DNA of 64,000 bases from Leptodactylus fallax (taxonomy: Eukaryota > Chordata > Amphibia > Anura > Leptodactylidae), in NCBI GenBank assembly GCA_947044405.1, contig CAMRHE010000011.1:9054001-9118000 (forward strand). Direction: 5' to 3'. The notes below the pieces were generated by a model. That model saw only the letters and a program-made list of their open reading frames with translations. It did not search any database and was not told the origin of the DNA. A program made the position numbers and the translations under genes. This document shows positions 20,845 to 31,266 of the stretch, piece after piece. Numbering within the stretch: the stretch's first letter is position 1; every line of letters starts with the position of its first letter.

Positions 20845-21269
20845 GTAGTATAATGTTGTACCGTGTTAGCCATTGAAAGTAGTGGAAGAGTGAAGAAATC
20901 AGGCGATACCTTTTAGAGGCTAACTGAGTATATTTATAAGTAAGCTTTCAGGAGTGACTATGTGTGACCTGTGAGGGTCACAAATCACCTCCTGATAGCA
21001 AACAGATAACAGCAAGAATTACTGATCCCTCCGTCACGCACCACAAGTTTCCAGACTGTTTTTTTTGACCTGTTGTAAATAACTTCTCTACTTAGATTGC
21101 AATTTTTTTAAGGACTCTAAAATGCTTTGAAAACCATGTGTATAAAAATCTGTTAATTTTCAGTTCTTGTATCACACCATGTCTGATGAAGGGAGCGAGT
21201 ACTCCTGAAAGCTTACTTATAAATATACTCAGTTAGCCTCTAAAAGGTATCGCCTGATTTCTTCACTCT
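20845..21269. mobile_element. Penelope-like foldback insertion with 12-bp target duplication
   Basis: TCTGTATAAATC occurs at 20833-20844 and again at 21270-21281, bracketing the segment. The left arm (20845-20955) is the reverse complement of the right arm (21201-21269). Both match the hammerhead-type repeat seen at 44354-44480, which ends in GGCTAACACGGTACAAC. The left arm includes this terminal phrase; the right arm stops earlier. The unique middle (20956-21182) has no gene. Opposed, unequal terminal copies are a known habit of Penelope-like elements. Confidence 0.6.
21177..21242 (+). ncRNA. Hammerhead-ribozyme-like motif, copy 2
   Basis: CTGATGA is at 21183-21189, stem II AGGGAG/CTCCT follows, GAAA is at 21207-21210, and stem III is GCTTACT/AGTTAGC with one mismatch. 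It lies at the start of the right arm of the foldback insertion. The inverted arm at 20845-20955 lacks the CTGATGA half, so it cannot form the core. Confidence 0.45.
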
Positions 21270-21281
21270 TCTGTATAAATC

Positions 21282-24150
21282 AGGCATACTCCTGTGCAGC
21301 AGAATGGAGAACTATGCCAGTTAGAATCTGGTGTAGATTTCCAGTAGAAGTGATGCCAGAAAACTGTCATGAGTTATTTTAAATATGTTGGGCTGAGACG
21401 CCCCTGGCCTACCCCGTTCCTTGTCTCCCTACACCCACATCCATCTGTATGTTATGGCATATGTTTGGTGCAGAGAAAGGGCCTTACACTAAATGTGCTC
21501 CTTAATATAACCCCTTTACACCAGAAAACTGGCATCGAGGGATTGATAAATTTCCCCCATTGTTCTGAGTTGGTTTCATGAACTGGGACCCCAACAAAGC
21601 TTTAGTTAAATCTGTACATCTGTGCATGGTTTCAATGGGTTCATGCTTTCAATCTGTGTATGGTACAATTTTAATGACCTAGAACAAGCACTTCAATTAA
21701 TTATCCAAAATGTTCACATTTTTTTATCCTCGTTCTAGACCATGGTTATTAGTAAAAGTTACTTATGGTCTATTGCTTGGAGAAGACACTGTGTGATGTT
21801 TGAAACATATGTCTGGTTTGTTTCTGTGACTTCAAAGCATAGACCAATAAACATCTACTCATTCTAAGAAGCAAATAGTAGATACTGTTAGTTGAAAGAC
21901 AGTCTTAAATGTATAGCAAATCTTTTTTATTTTATTTTTTTTACTTCCTAGAAAGCAGAATAGACTATATGAACTGTTAAGTGTTTTTTCTGTTATTTTT
22001 ACCTTTTATTTTGTATTTTCATTTTTGTTGTTAATTTCTCACACTTTCAGTTTTTAAGATGGAACGTGTTTCCTATAGATTCCATAGGTCTTCTTTACCA
22101 GCAAAGTGAATGAGATTCTGGTTAATCTCACACATTGCGGATAAAAAGAGCTGCATGTTAATTTTAGCTGCTGAAACATGAGTGTTTTCCATATAGATTT
22201 AATATGGAAAGAAAAATCATAGATAAAAAAGCAGCAAAAATGCAATTTTTTTTTTCCACAGCGTTTTTATAGTCTAGGTGCAGCCTTAGCCTTAGAGTGT
22301 TTTATCCTTTGAAAGCTAAAGAACAGTGTGTACTTTGGGTACCTTTCGGCTTCTTGTGTGTGGACAGTTTTGTGATTTGATTTAGACTATGCTTATATGG
22401 TGACTTTGGCTGCAACCAAATATCATCTTGTCACCATCATCATGTTAGCGAAGAGAGGCACATTGCGACCCAAGGGTGCTGTGACCAATGCAAAAAAGTC
22501 AAGCACTGTTTGAATTTTTTGTAACTACAAGTCACTGCAACATGAGTGAAGGAGTCACAGGGTGACACAGCAATATTTGGTCAGGCAATGGCAATCCTGG
22601 CTAAAGTTGTCAGGAATATCAGTTTAGCCACTGTTGTTTTAAGGTTACTGTACCGACCTGGGAAGCTTCTGCAATGTTCATAGTTCTCTTCCTGCTCAGC
22701 CAGGTGCCTGCTAATTGCTTGTACCTAGTGTAGCTTTCATATCCTGATTGTGTGTATTGAACTGCCATATTTGACCTTTGGTTTGCTATGGGAAAACCTT
22801 TTGTCTTCTGATTTTGGCTCTGTTGTTACCTCACTAACTCTTGGCTTGTCTCTGCTATCATGTTCTGGGCAAGCATGTACAGAAAGCCTCAAATTAATAA
22901 TTTGTCTAGTACAAGTTTCTTAAACCAATGATCTGTCTGACTTATCAAAAATGAATCATTACTTTGTATAAATAGAGTCAACATGCATAAAAAATGTTAG
23001 ACTGCTGAAAAACTATTCCATTCATCTGAAGTGTGTTGTTTCTGCATATTACATTCAGATAAACCGGACAGCTGCATGAATTTTTACTACAAAATCTGCT
23101 GCATGTGAATCAACCTATACAGTTATGTATATTGTGTGTCAACAAGAAGTTTACTGTACATTGTAGCTACATGGCAATTGTGTAAGACTGGCAAAATGTA
23201 AATTATTCTTTCGTTTTAAGCTGGGATAGACATGCTCACATTTATTCCTATAAATATATTTCATGTTTATAGTTTATATATTTATTATAGTTTTACTATT
23301 TTGCATTAATATAACTAGAGCTGACATTTTAATGGCTGCATGTCTTTCAAAGAAAAATGTACAAAAGCAGAGAGGTTAATTAATGTGTAAGAGTCATATA
23401 TTTTTCGTAAAAACAGTAATGGTTTCTGTTATCTTTGCTAAGGTCTTTACACAATATACAGTTCCTAGATAAAAATATCAGAGAACATAATTTACTTTGA
23501 AGTTTTGCTAGCAAAGAAACAAATCTTGGTGAAAGACCATGAATCATATCTTAAAAAAGTCAAATCTGTTTTAAAAGATTATTACATAACCTTAATTCAT
23601 CTTTTTAAATAATTATTTATTCTGAATCCACATTATGATAATTATAAATCAATTATAGTAATATTACTGTGGCTCAATGGTAAAATCTACATTAGCATAA
23701 AAGGCAGATGATTATTTATTCTCTATTAATATTATTATAACATTATTAACATTATACCAGAACTGAAATAAAACAAAAACTAAATAACCTAAACTTGATC
23801 ATTTCTTTATTCTTAAAGTGTATCTTTCCCTGCCAGGCATAAAGAAACTAGAGGGGAGCCACCCAACAGATACTTCTGCTGTTGCCCAATTCTTTTATAT
23901 GAAATTGGACTGGTTTATCATGACTCAGGCCTTATGCATATGAGCATGATAATTTTGATGGACCTAATGTTGTTAAAAAATTATGTTACATGTCCATTTT
24001 TAATGGCCGTTTTGCATCTGTTTTGCTTCTATTCCGCTTCTATTCCATTTTTCTACTTTTGATGGCTAAGTATTATCTGTTTTGCATCAGGTTTTAGTGA
24101 AAAGGATAAATTCCATTGATCTCTCTTTTTTGACCAAACCCACTTATCCG
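21282..24150. other. Repeat tail then long AT-rich sequence, no gene seen
   Basis: To about 21565 this continues the interrupted anuran foldback repeat (GATAAATTTCCCCCATTGTT). From there to 24150 it is AT-rich with short frames only. A scrap of the GCAGCAAAA/CCACAGCGTTTTT foldback family lies near 22160-22300. Confidence 0.45.
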
Positions 24151-24155
24151 TCTTT

Positions 24156-24480
24156 AAGGCAGGGGCCCCACGTGGCGTAAGTGCCGCAAAAAAAAAATGT
24201 AGCGTTTTAAAGTCACAGCAATGTGGATGGAATTCTAGTGAATCCCATCCACATCTTGGGAAAAAATATGTATTGCAGACACACTGCAATTTACAAAACC
24301 GTCGCAGTTTTGGAAATTGCAGCATGTCAATTATACCTACAGAAACACCAGCGATTTCCCTATAGGTATAATTTAAACAGAAAGTCCACAGGAATTTTTG
24401 TGAAAAGCACTTCTGGAAAAAATGTGATGTGTTGCCGTAGCGCTTTTTTGCTGTGGGAAACTGTGGGGGGGCCTTAGCCT
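24156..24480. repeat. Foldback (MITE-like) repeat, AGGCTNAGGCCCCAC family
   Basis: The left end has GGGGCCCCACGTGGCG and the right end GGGGGGCCTTAGCCT. The inner part has CTGCAATTT..AAATTGCAG inverted symmetry and the TATACCTACAGAAACACC phrase found again near 56030. It is non-coding. Confidence 0.55.
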
Positions 24481-24649
24481 AATAGACATAAAATGCATGG
24501 CAATCCATTTTGCATCAGTTAAAAATGGACTCATTGATTTTTATTGGGTCCTAGTGTCTGTGAAAATGGACAAAGAGCATGTCAGGTTTTTTTTTTTTTT
24601 TGCCATTTTGAGCCCCAGAGTAGAGCTGGGATGAAGGCAGGCCGGGGAT

Positions 24650-25386
24650 CAGATACCTCAGTCTGACAAATTTATTATAACTTATACCAGAAGACTGGCA
24701 CAAGTTTCACAATGTTATAAGTTTAATTCCAGCATACAGGGCCTCCAACACTGTGCCTGAATTATTAAGAGGAGAGAGGCTCTTAATAATTCTGGCACAT
24801 CCTGCTGCAATGCACAAATGGATTAAGACTGGCACAAGGCTCTGGTCCTAATGAATCGGCCCCAATGGCCTGACTGTCTAAAATTAAAATTGGCCTTGTA
24901 CAGTGTACAGATGTAGACCTTTTTAATTTGACAGCTAATGTGTTAAGGAAATAGTTGAATCCTATTTTAGGTTGAGCCCCCATTTTGCTGTATTTTTTTG
25001 AGCCAAAGCCAAGAATGGCTACAGAAGGAATGGGAAATATATAGGGAGTATTTATACTTCTTCTTCTGGGGTTTTCCCAGACTAAAATTTTGAAGACCTG
25101 TCCCTGGACCCCCACAGATCAGCTGATTAAAGTGGCTGCTTCCACTTAACAAGCCAATGACTTCACATTTATTGGTCACATAGCCTGTGTGCCAATCAGT
25201 CCCATGAATGGGCTAGAGCGCCAAAACCAAAAGTAGCCACTGAATGTCATAAATGGCCATGTGAGGGCTGTATTACTTTCAATGTCTGTGAATGGAGGCT
25301 ATTGCTGTGGTCTTTTGAAACTACAGATTGATTGGAGTGCTTGGCTTTAGCCCCCCACTGATCTGATATTGATGACCTATCTAAAG
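24650..25386. repeat. Mosaic of anuran foldback repeat fragments
   Basis: AATTTATTATAACTTATACC to GGCACAAGGCTCTGGTCC (24660-24870) belongs to the AATAAAT foldback type. TTGAGCCAAAGCCAAGAATG (about 25000) belongs to the family at 46851-47072. GATATTGATGACCTATCTAAAG (25367) belongs to the GATGGCC/GGCCATC family near 33610. There are no genes. Confidence 0.45.
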
Positions 25387-25546
25387 CAGTGATTCTCAAG
25401 GTGCGGTATGCAAACACCTGGGGTTTGTCCAACTATCCCCGGAGGTACACGCCACGGTGAGAGTCCCCCCCAATGGTAGTTTGTGGGTTTCATCAACCAC
25501 AAACTACAATTATACTATGAGGGTCCAAAGAGACGCTCAGAGTATA

Positions 25547-26105
25547 CAAGGATGAGCAAAAGGGTTACAATGTTTTGAACTTTTGAGTTTCAGGCTCCAT
25601 ATCTCACCATCCTCTACTGTTTCAAACGTTAGAGTGCCATCATTTTATAGACCATCATCTTGGCTATCTCATGCATAAATTTGACTTGCAACTATTTAGC
25701 ATATGATTAGTTATGCAGATTCTTGTCATGTAACTGCATTGTTACTATTTTGCTCCTAAAAATCTAAATTAAAATTTTTATTATTTTGTTAGTATTTTGT
25801 TAACCCACCTTTGACTTTCAACACTGCTTGAATCCCTCTGAGCATGCGCTCGATCAGATTCATGTCTTAACTGAAATCTGATCCCAGGTCTCTTCTACAT
25901 GTTCCCAATGTTGGCGCATACTGGTTGACTCATTTGGGTACGAATGTGGGTACAGCTTTTTCTTCAACTCTACCCATAAGTGTTCAATTGGGTTGAGATC
26001 TGGGGACTGTGGGGGCCAATCCAGCACCTCTACTTCATTGTCATTGAATCATTTCTTCGCTAATCTCTATGTATGCTTCGAGTCGTTGTCCTTTTGGAAT
26101 GTCGT
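25547..26105 (-). pseudogene. Tc1-like element 3' fragment with transposase C-terminus
   Basis: A Tc1-type end (CAAGGATGAGCAAAAGGGTT, after TA at 25545-25546) leads into a minus-strand transposase remnant. It reads KDNDSKHT, two stops, then VEVLDWPPQSPDLNPIEHLW and ELKKKLYPHSYP. The second catalytic Asp and the Glu are visible with in-frame stops between them. The N-terminal two thirds and the other terminal repeat are missing. This is a fifth, separate Tc1 lineage in the window. Confidence 0.8.
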
Positions 26106-26109
26106 CTTT

Positions 26110-27145
26110 TTCACACCGATAGTACTCGAGTGTATGAAGTACTCTCCCCTTTCCAAGAGCCATAATTTTTTGTCACATGATGGCTTGTTGTTTGTGAAAC
26201 AAATTGTACTTTGTAATGGCACCATTCAATATCCTGTGCAATGTTCTGGGAAGCTGGAAAAAATTTCTGAATGAGGTGGAATTGGAAAAAAAAAATGCAT
26301 TTGCACCAATTTCTTAGGGAATGCCGTAAAAATTTAGCCCATATGTGGTAAAAATGACATGTTATTCTGTGGGTCAGTGTGATCACAGCAATACCAAATT
26401 TATAAAGTATCTGTAATGTTTTTATACCTTTTTAAAAAAATTAAAACTTTGCAAAATACTGTAGAAAAAAAAATTGGTTAAAAAAATGTGAAAAAAATAT
26501 TTTGACATCTGTAACTTTTTTATATTTATGTGTATGGAACTGGGTATGGTGTCTTTTTATGAGGACAAGATGGTGTTTTTATCGATACCATTTTGGGGAA
26601 GTTCTGATGGTTTGATCTTTTTTTATTCCATTTTTTATAGGCAGCAAAGTGTTGAAAAAACAGCCATTTGGCCATTTTAATTTTATTTTCCCAGCTTATA
26701 GTTTAATACTTTGGAGATTTTTGAACGTGGGGATACCTAAAGTGTTTATGTTTTATTATTGTTTATTTTTATATGTGATTTAGGGAAATGGGCGTGATTT
26801 AAACTTTTGTGTGTTGTGTCTTTTTTTTATACTTTTAAAAACTTTTTTATATTTTCTTTTACTTTTCTTTTCAGACCCCCTAGGGGCCTTGAACCCTAGG
26901 GCATCTGATTGCTCATACTATACACTGCAATACTAATATATTGCAGTGTATAGGAAAATCCGTTCATTTCTATTACACGCTGCCTATGCCTTCAATAATC
27001 TCTCGGCTGTCATAGCAAACGATTGTCACCTTCCGATGTCGATCCGGAGGGTGGTGATTGCTCAAATATGGTGGAGCCCATGATGCCTGCCCACTATAGA
27101 TGCCGTGGTCGCATTTAACCATGGCATCTAAAGTGTTATACTGTA
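26110..27145 (+). repeat. R2 anuran repeat, second long copy
   Basis: It shares with 1190-2665 the phrases CTGTGGGTCAGT, GCAATACCAAATTTAT and the final GATGCCGTGGTCGC..GGCATCTAAAGTGTTA. A perfect 14-bp hairpin lies at 26919-26932/26939-26952. No gene. Confidence 0.6.
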
Positions 27146-27290
27146 TGAAGGGGCCACTATGGGACATCATACTATATGGGGGCCGCAATGGCACTGTGGG
27201 GATTCTTATTTTATATGTGGAGGCCATTATATTACATGTGGGGGCTCTGTGGGGGTCATTAGATTACATGTGGTGGCACTGAGGGGGTCT
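27125..27290 (+). repeat. Minisatellite-like stretch (degenerate GCATTATACTGTGNGGG type)
   Basis: Degenerate units such as GGGGCCACTATGGGACATCA, then TATATGGGGGCC and TTACATGTGGGGGCTCTGTG, repeat near the right end of the hAT-type element. Confidence 0.45.
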
Positions 27291-27435
27291 TTACATAATT
27301 ATTAATGTAAACTCCAGAAAAAAGCCTTATTTTATTAACATTTATAAGTGATCGCCACTTTGGGGGTACTGGGTTGGGACATTACCTCACCAGTGGGTAC
27401 TTCGCTTGAAAAGGTTGAGAACCACTGATCTAAAA

Positions 27436-27892
27436 GATAATCTTTTATACCCCTTTAACCCTGTACCTAGTATTGATGCTGTTTTAATGGCAAAGGGTGG
27501 TCGTACAAACTGATTTGATTTATATTTCTCTTTTGATGATTCACTTTGCCTTTTGTTAGTTGACAAAAATAAACCATTACACTTCTATTTTTATTTATTT
27601 ATTTTATTTATTATGCTTATGTTACCTCCTTAATTGATTTTCCACCACACCCATCTCCTTTACCTTCGTTTCCCTCTGCTTCACTAATATTTAATTTTAG
27701 CCTTACCTGTGTGATTGACAGCCTATTGTCCTATCAAGTCTGGGGCGGGTTCTCAATTAAGGAGGTGAGGGAATTTGGACAGTGTTCAAACAATACAAAA
27801 AAAAACCCAAAAGAAAGAATCACAGCCGGACCCGCCTCCTGCGCTGCAGCATGCGGACGGATGGCGCAGAAGTTCGAACGGGTGCGCACGTA
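27436..27892. other. AT-rich then GC-richer sequence, no gene seen
   Basis: TTTA-type low complexity near 27590-27620 and short frames only. Confidence 0.4.
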
Positions 27893-28022
27893 ACAGCTTA
27901 CTTATATAGCGCCATCATATTCCTCAGCGCTTTACAGACATTGACAATCACTGTCCCTATCAGTATGTCTTTAGGGTTTAGGAGGAAACCAGAGTACCTG
28001 GAGGAAATACACGCAAACACGA
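27893..28022 (+). repeat. Interspersed repeat (TATAGCGCCA..CAGCGCTTTACA type)
   Basis: TATATAGCGCCATCATATTC, CAGCGCTTTACAGACATTG, then GGAGGAAACCAGAGTACCTG and ACACGCAAACAC form a phrase order I recognise as a dispersed anuran repeat. Non-coding. Confidence 0.65.
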
Positions 28023-28511
28023 TTGAAAGCATTCTTACTTTGCAGCCCTTTTTTTTACACTTGCCTAAACTATTGCATAGTACTGTATTTCTAAAAATTA
28101 ACTACTTACCTTCCCAGAATATAATAGTACATTATACATCATGCAAGCACTGAAAACACTGGGGTCAATTTATCATGATGGGATTTTTTTAATCCCTTTT
28201 CTGTCTTGACTTTTATTATTACTAGATTTTTTTTATTTTATTCTTTAATTTTTTTTGCAACTAATGTATAAAAATGTCTTGTGTTGGTTCCTAAATTTGC
28301 TGATTGTTTAGTTGGAGGGCATCAGAGTTCACTATAGCCCTAATAACATGAATGAATTTTAATGAGGCCGTGTGACAGCTATTAAAAAAAAAAACGCCAT
28401 CACACGACTGAGAACAATCTTCATGTGAATAAAAAAATCAGACATTAAAAAAGGATAAACCTTTTTCCTTCAGTGTCACTTATTTTTCAGCAATTTTCTG
28501 GCAACATGTCT

Positions 28512-28512
<1 letters not shown>
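28023..28512. other. AT-rich sequence, no gene seen
   Basis: Short frames and A/T runs only, leading into the poly-T of the LINE remnant. Confidence 0.45.
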
Positions 28513-28546
<34 letters not shown>

Positions 28547-29550
28547 TTTTTTACTTGATTTTTTTACAATAATATACAGTCATCAAAATCAGTCATATAA
28601 AATGAGATGGTACATCATAAGCTATACAGAGAGAAACAGTCTGACACATAAAATGTTAATAAAGTGTAGTATTATGCCCAATTACTGTCTTTGATATTGC
28701 AAAGGCTGTTCACAAAAGCATGAAAAAACCATGAATAGTAGTTCCTACCATAACTGAGGTACGTCAGTCCCAGTGTCAATGTACTCAGAAAATCAGAGCC
28801 CAATCTATGACACTCAATCAAGGTAACCTCCTGATAGGAAGCCTCCAAATACTAGGTTGTATACTGGAAAGGTCAGACAATACTTTTGATCTCCTCCATA
28901 GAGCATCTTTGAGAAATAAAGGTTTTACATTTTTTGAAAAAGTGTTTAGCTCTAACCTCCTTTCTTTTTAGAGTATCCAATAGTTCCAGTTCTACAAATG
29001 TTTTGAGCTGTAAAGTCAGCTCCCCCATCCCGGGAAAGGGGAAATTCCATAGCCAAAGCTGCAGGAGAACATGTTTTGCCACAAGAAGAATTGCTATGAC
29101 AATCAATAAAAGGGTACCTGAGGGAGAGTCAACATAAAACAGTAAGGGAGTGTAGTCAAGGGGTATCACAAAGTACAAAGTAAAATCAAATCTGTGTTGA
29201 GCATTATTTGTTGCATATTTCAGCCACCATCCATGAGTAACTGCTGAAAGCTTTCCTCTTCACAGAGGTATGAGGGGAATCGCCAGTTAAAGTCAGATCC
29301 CTTATGGGTTGAATCAGAAATCTTCATTGGAACCGCTGCATGATCCAATATTATCAGATCTCCTGTCCCCATATCCGTTACTCTTGGTAGGAGGGAGGGA
29401 GCTAATCAGAAAGTAATCAATTCCAGACCAAGATAGGTAAGAATGAGAAAAATGCATAAAAGTGCTATCATCATGATGGTCATGGTGACCCAGGTGTGTC
29501 TCCTGCAGCATGGCAACGTCTGTTTGTAGCAGATTTTGCTGTGCATTTTT
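28513..29550 (-). mobile_element. L1/Tx1-type LINE remnant with poly(A) tail, internally deleted
   Basis: A run of 31 T at 28513-28543 is the poly(A) tail of a minus-strand element. The frame at 28873-29178 matches the C-terminal tail of Tx1-clade L1 proteins (LLLIVIAILLVAKHVLLQLW, then a helix ending in LKRKE). At 29314-29550 the minus strand reads DVAMLQETHLG and SHSYLSWSGIDYFLIS, both typical of the L1 apurinic endonuclease domain. The large RT region that should lie between them is missing. It is a dead, deleted copy. Confidence 0.75.
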
Positions 29551-29695
29551 GAGCCAAACCCAGGAAAAGGTATATGAAATATATAGATAGCACTTATACT
29601 TCTTCCCTCTGCTCAATCCACCTCTGGCTTTGGCTCAAAAACCTGCAGTAAAATCTGCAACAAAAAAGCAGCTTAGAACCTTAGCCTTAAAGAAG
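29500..29695. repeat. Foldback repeat fragment (GAGCCAAA..TTTGGCTC family)
   Basis: CAGATTTTGCTGTGCATTTT, TTGAGCCAAACCCAGG and TGGCTTTGGCTCAAAA, ending CCTTAGCCTTA, match the family at 46851-47072. It overlaps the edge of the LINE remnant. Confidence 0.5.
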
Positions 29696-30598
29696 TAATG
29701 TTACAAAAATAAACATCCTTTTTTAAATCGAGCAATAAATTCATGGAATTTTATAATGACATTATGCACAACTTTTTAACTTTTTCAGTCATTCAAACTG
29801 ATTGAGGAGGAAGATTCTGGAGGTTAGTTTCGAGACAAACCAACCCTTATGTGTTCAGATAGACAGTACTTATGTTAGGTTAGCCTTTATAAGGAAAGAG
29901 CGAGCAGAAGGATCACATCATCTATTTTCTGTTTACCAAGCACATGATTTACTCTGAAAATCATTTTATATCATATATATTCTGAAGATTAAACTGTGAT
30001 GTTTTAAAAGGAAAGTCATTTATCAATGCTTTCAGTCTTTTACTCTGCAATAGGCCTTTTCAATTCATAATACATAAGGCTGGGTTCAAAATGAGTTTGA
30101 GCACTTTGATCAAGCTCTTTCAAATCTTCAGCCAATTGTATGCCAAAGCCAAATTCCCCAGATGTATAAACATATTTGCCTTAAAAAGTACTTGAGTCTG
30201 CATGAAAAGTTTAAATATGTGCAGGGTCTTGCTGGGAAATATTTTCTATGACTGTATACATTTTCATATATGATATCTTAGCAGTTTTTCTGTTGCTAAT
30301 AATCAAATTATAGCTAAAACACAGTTTACATTTCTGTATGAGGCTGTGGACGTATACAGTAAGGAGCAGACTGCCCCCTCCCCATCCATTGCTGATACTG
30401 TTTTATGTTACTGCCATACATTGTAAGCAGTGATTTGCAGAATCCTCATAGTCTTGTACATATAACAACAGTTTACAGACATGTCTGTGCAGTTCAGGCT
30501 GTAAGGAGAATGAATCCCTCCCCTCTACATTGACCATCCCGATCAAGCCCCTGACCAATGCATTTGCATTGGCAAAATGAGGATCGGTAACCTCGGGG
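29696..30598. other. AT-rich sequence, no gene seen
   Basis: No recognisable coding region or repeat. Confidence 0.4.
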
Positions 30599-30850
30599 GC
30601 AGGGCCGGTGTTAGGGGGGGCAAACTGGGCAATCTCCCAGGGCCCCACAACTTAAGGGGCCCCCTGGGCTGCCAGATGCTGGCTGCCTCTCTCCCTTCTC
30701 TCACTTACCTGCGCAGGCTGACAGCTCCCCCTTCTCCTCCTCCTCCTCCCGGAGTCTTGCACTGCAGGGGATGATCAACTACATTGGGCAACTGCAGCCC
30801 AGAGTAATCAATCCCTGACTTGGCTCCAGGTACAGTATCTGCTGTATCTT
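30599..30850. repeat. Interspersed repeat, one end (GCAGGGCCGG..CCAGGGCCCC type)
   Basis: GGCAGGGCCGGTGTTAGG, then CTCCCAGGGCCCC and GGGGCCCCCTGGG. This resembles the terminal part of a hAT-like non-autonomous repeat. Only one end is clear. Confidence 0.35.
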
Positions 30851-30852
30851 TT

Positions 30853-30857
<5 letters not shown>

Positions 30858-30889
<32 letters not shown>

Positions 30890-31125
30890 ATGTTCTGAGT
30901 GTGTCTATGTGTGTGTGTACATGATATGTGTGTGTACATGTTCTGTGTGTGTCTATGTGTGTGTGTACACATGTTCTGCGTGTGAATATGTGTGTGTACA
31001 TGTTCTGTGTGTGTCTGTGTGTGTTTGTGTGTGTACATGTTCTGGGTGTGTGTGTGTGTGTGTGTACATGTTCTGTCATGTCTGTGTGTGTGTACATGTT
31101 CTGTTTTATGTGTGTATGTGTAGTA
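30858..31125 (+). repeat. GT-rich complex microsatellite with TACATGTTCTG insert units
   Basis: (GT)n runs are interrupted about seven times by ACATGTTCTG, at intervals of roughly 30-50 bp. Cys-Val and Thr-His repeat frames on the two strands are translation by-products of GT/AC. Confidence 0.9.
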
Positions 31126-31266
31126 ATACAGATTTCCTATGGTATCCAAAACTTGAACCAGAATTTCATATATATTTGCTTTACTATGGTGTCAGTATTT
31201 ACTGCAGTTTTGCATTACATTTGTCAGGATGATCACCGTTATATTTCCTAAGAGAATTGTTATATA

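Larger units (their letters stand above)
25387..27427. mobile_element. hAT-type element with 8-bp target duplication, carrying nested repeats
   Basis: The left end is CAGTGATTCTCAAG and the right end is the complement of CAGTGGTTCTCAAC, a 13-bp inverted repeat with one mismatch. The flanks are ATCTAAAG (25379-25386) and ATCTAAAA (27428-27435), an 8-bp target duplication with one mismatch, as expected for hAT. Inside are a Tc1 fragment (25547-26105), an R2 anuran repeat (26110-27145) and a short minisatellite-like stretch. No hAT transposase remains. Confidence 0.75.

Noticed and set aside
27782..28153. 123-residue open frame
   Set aside because: It runs through a known type of interspersed repeat (TATAGCGCCA..CAGCGCTTTACA).
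30705..31251. Long Thr-His and Cys-Val repeat frames on both strands
   Set aside because: They are translations of a GT/AC microsatellite.
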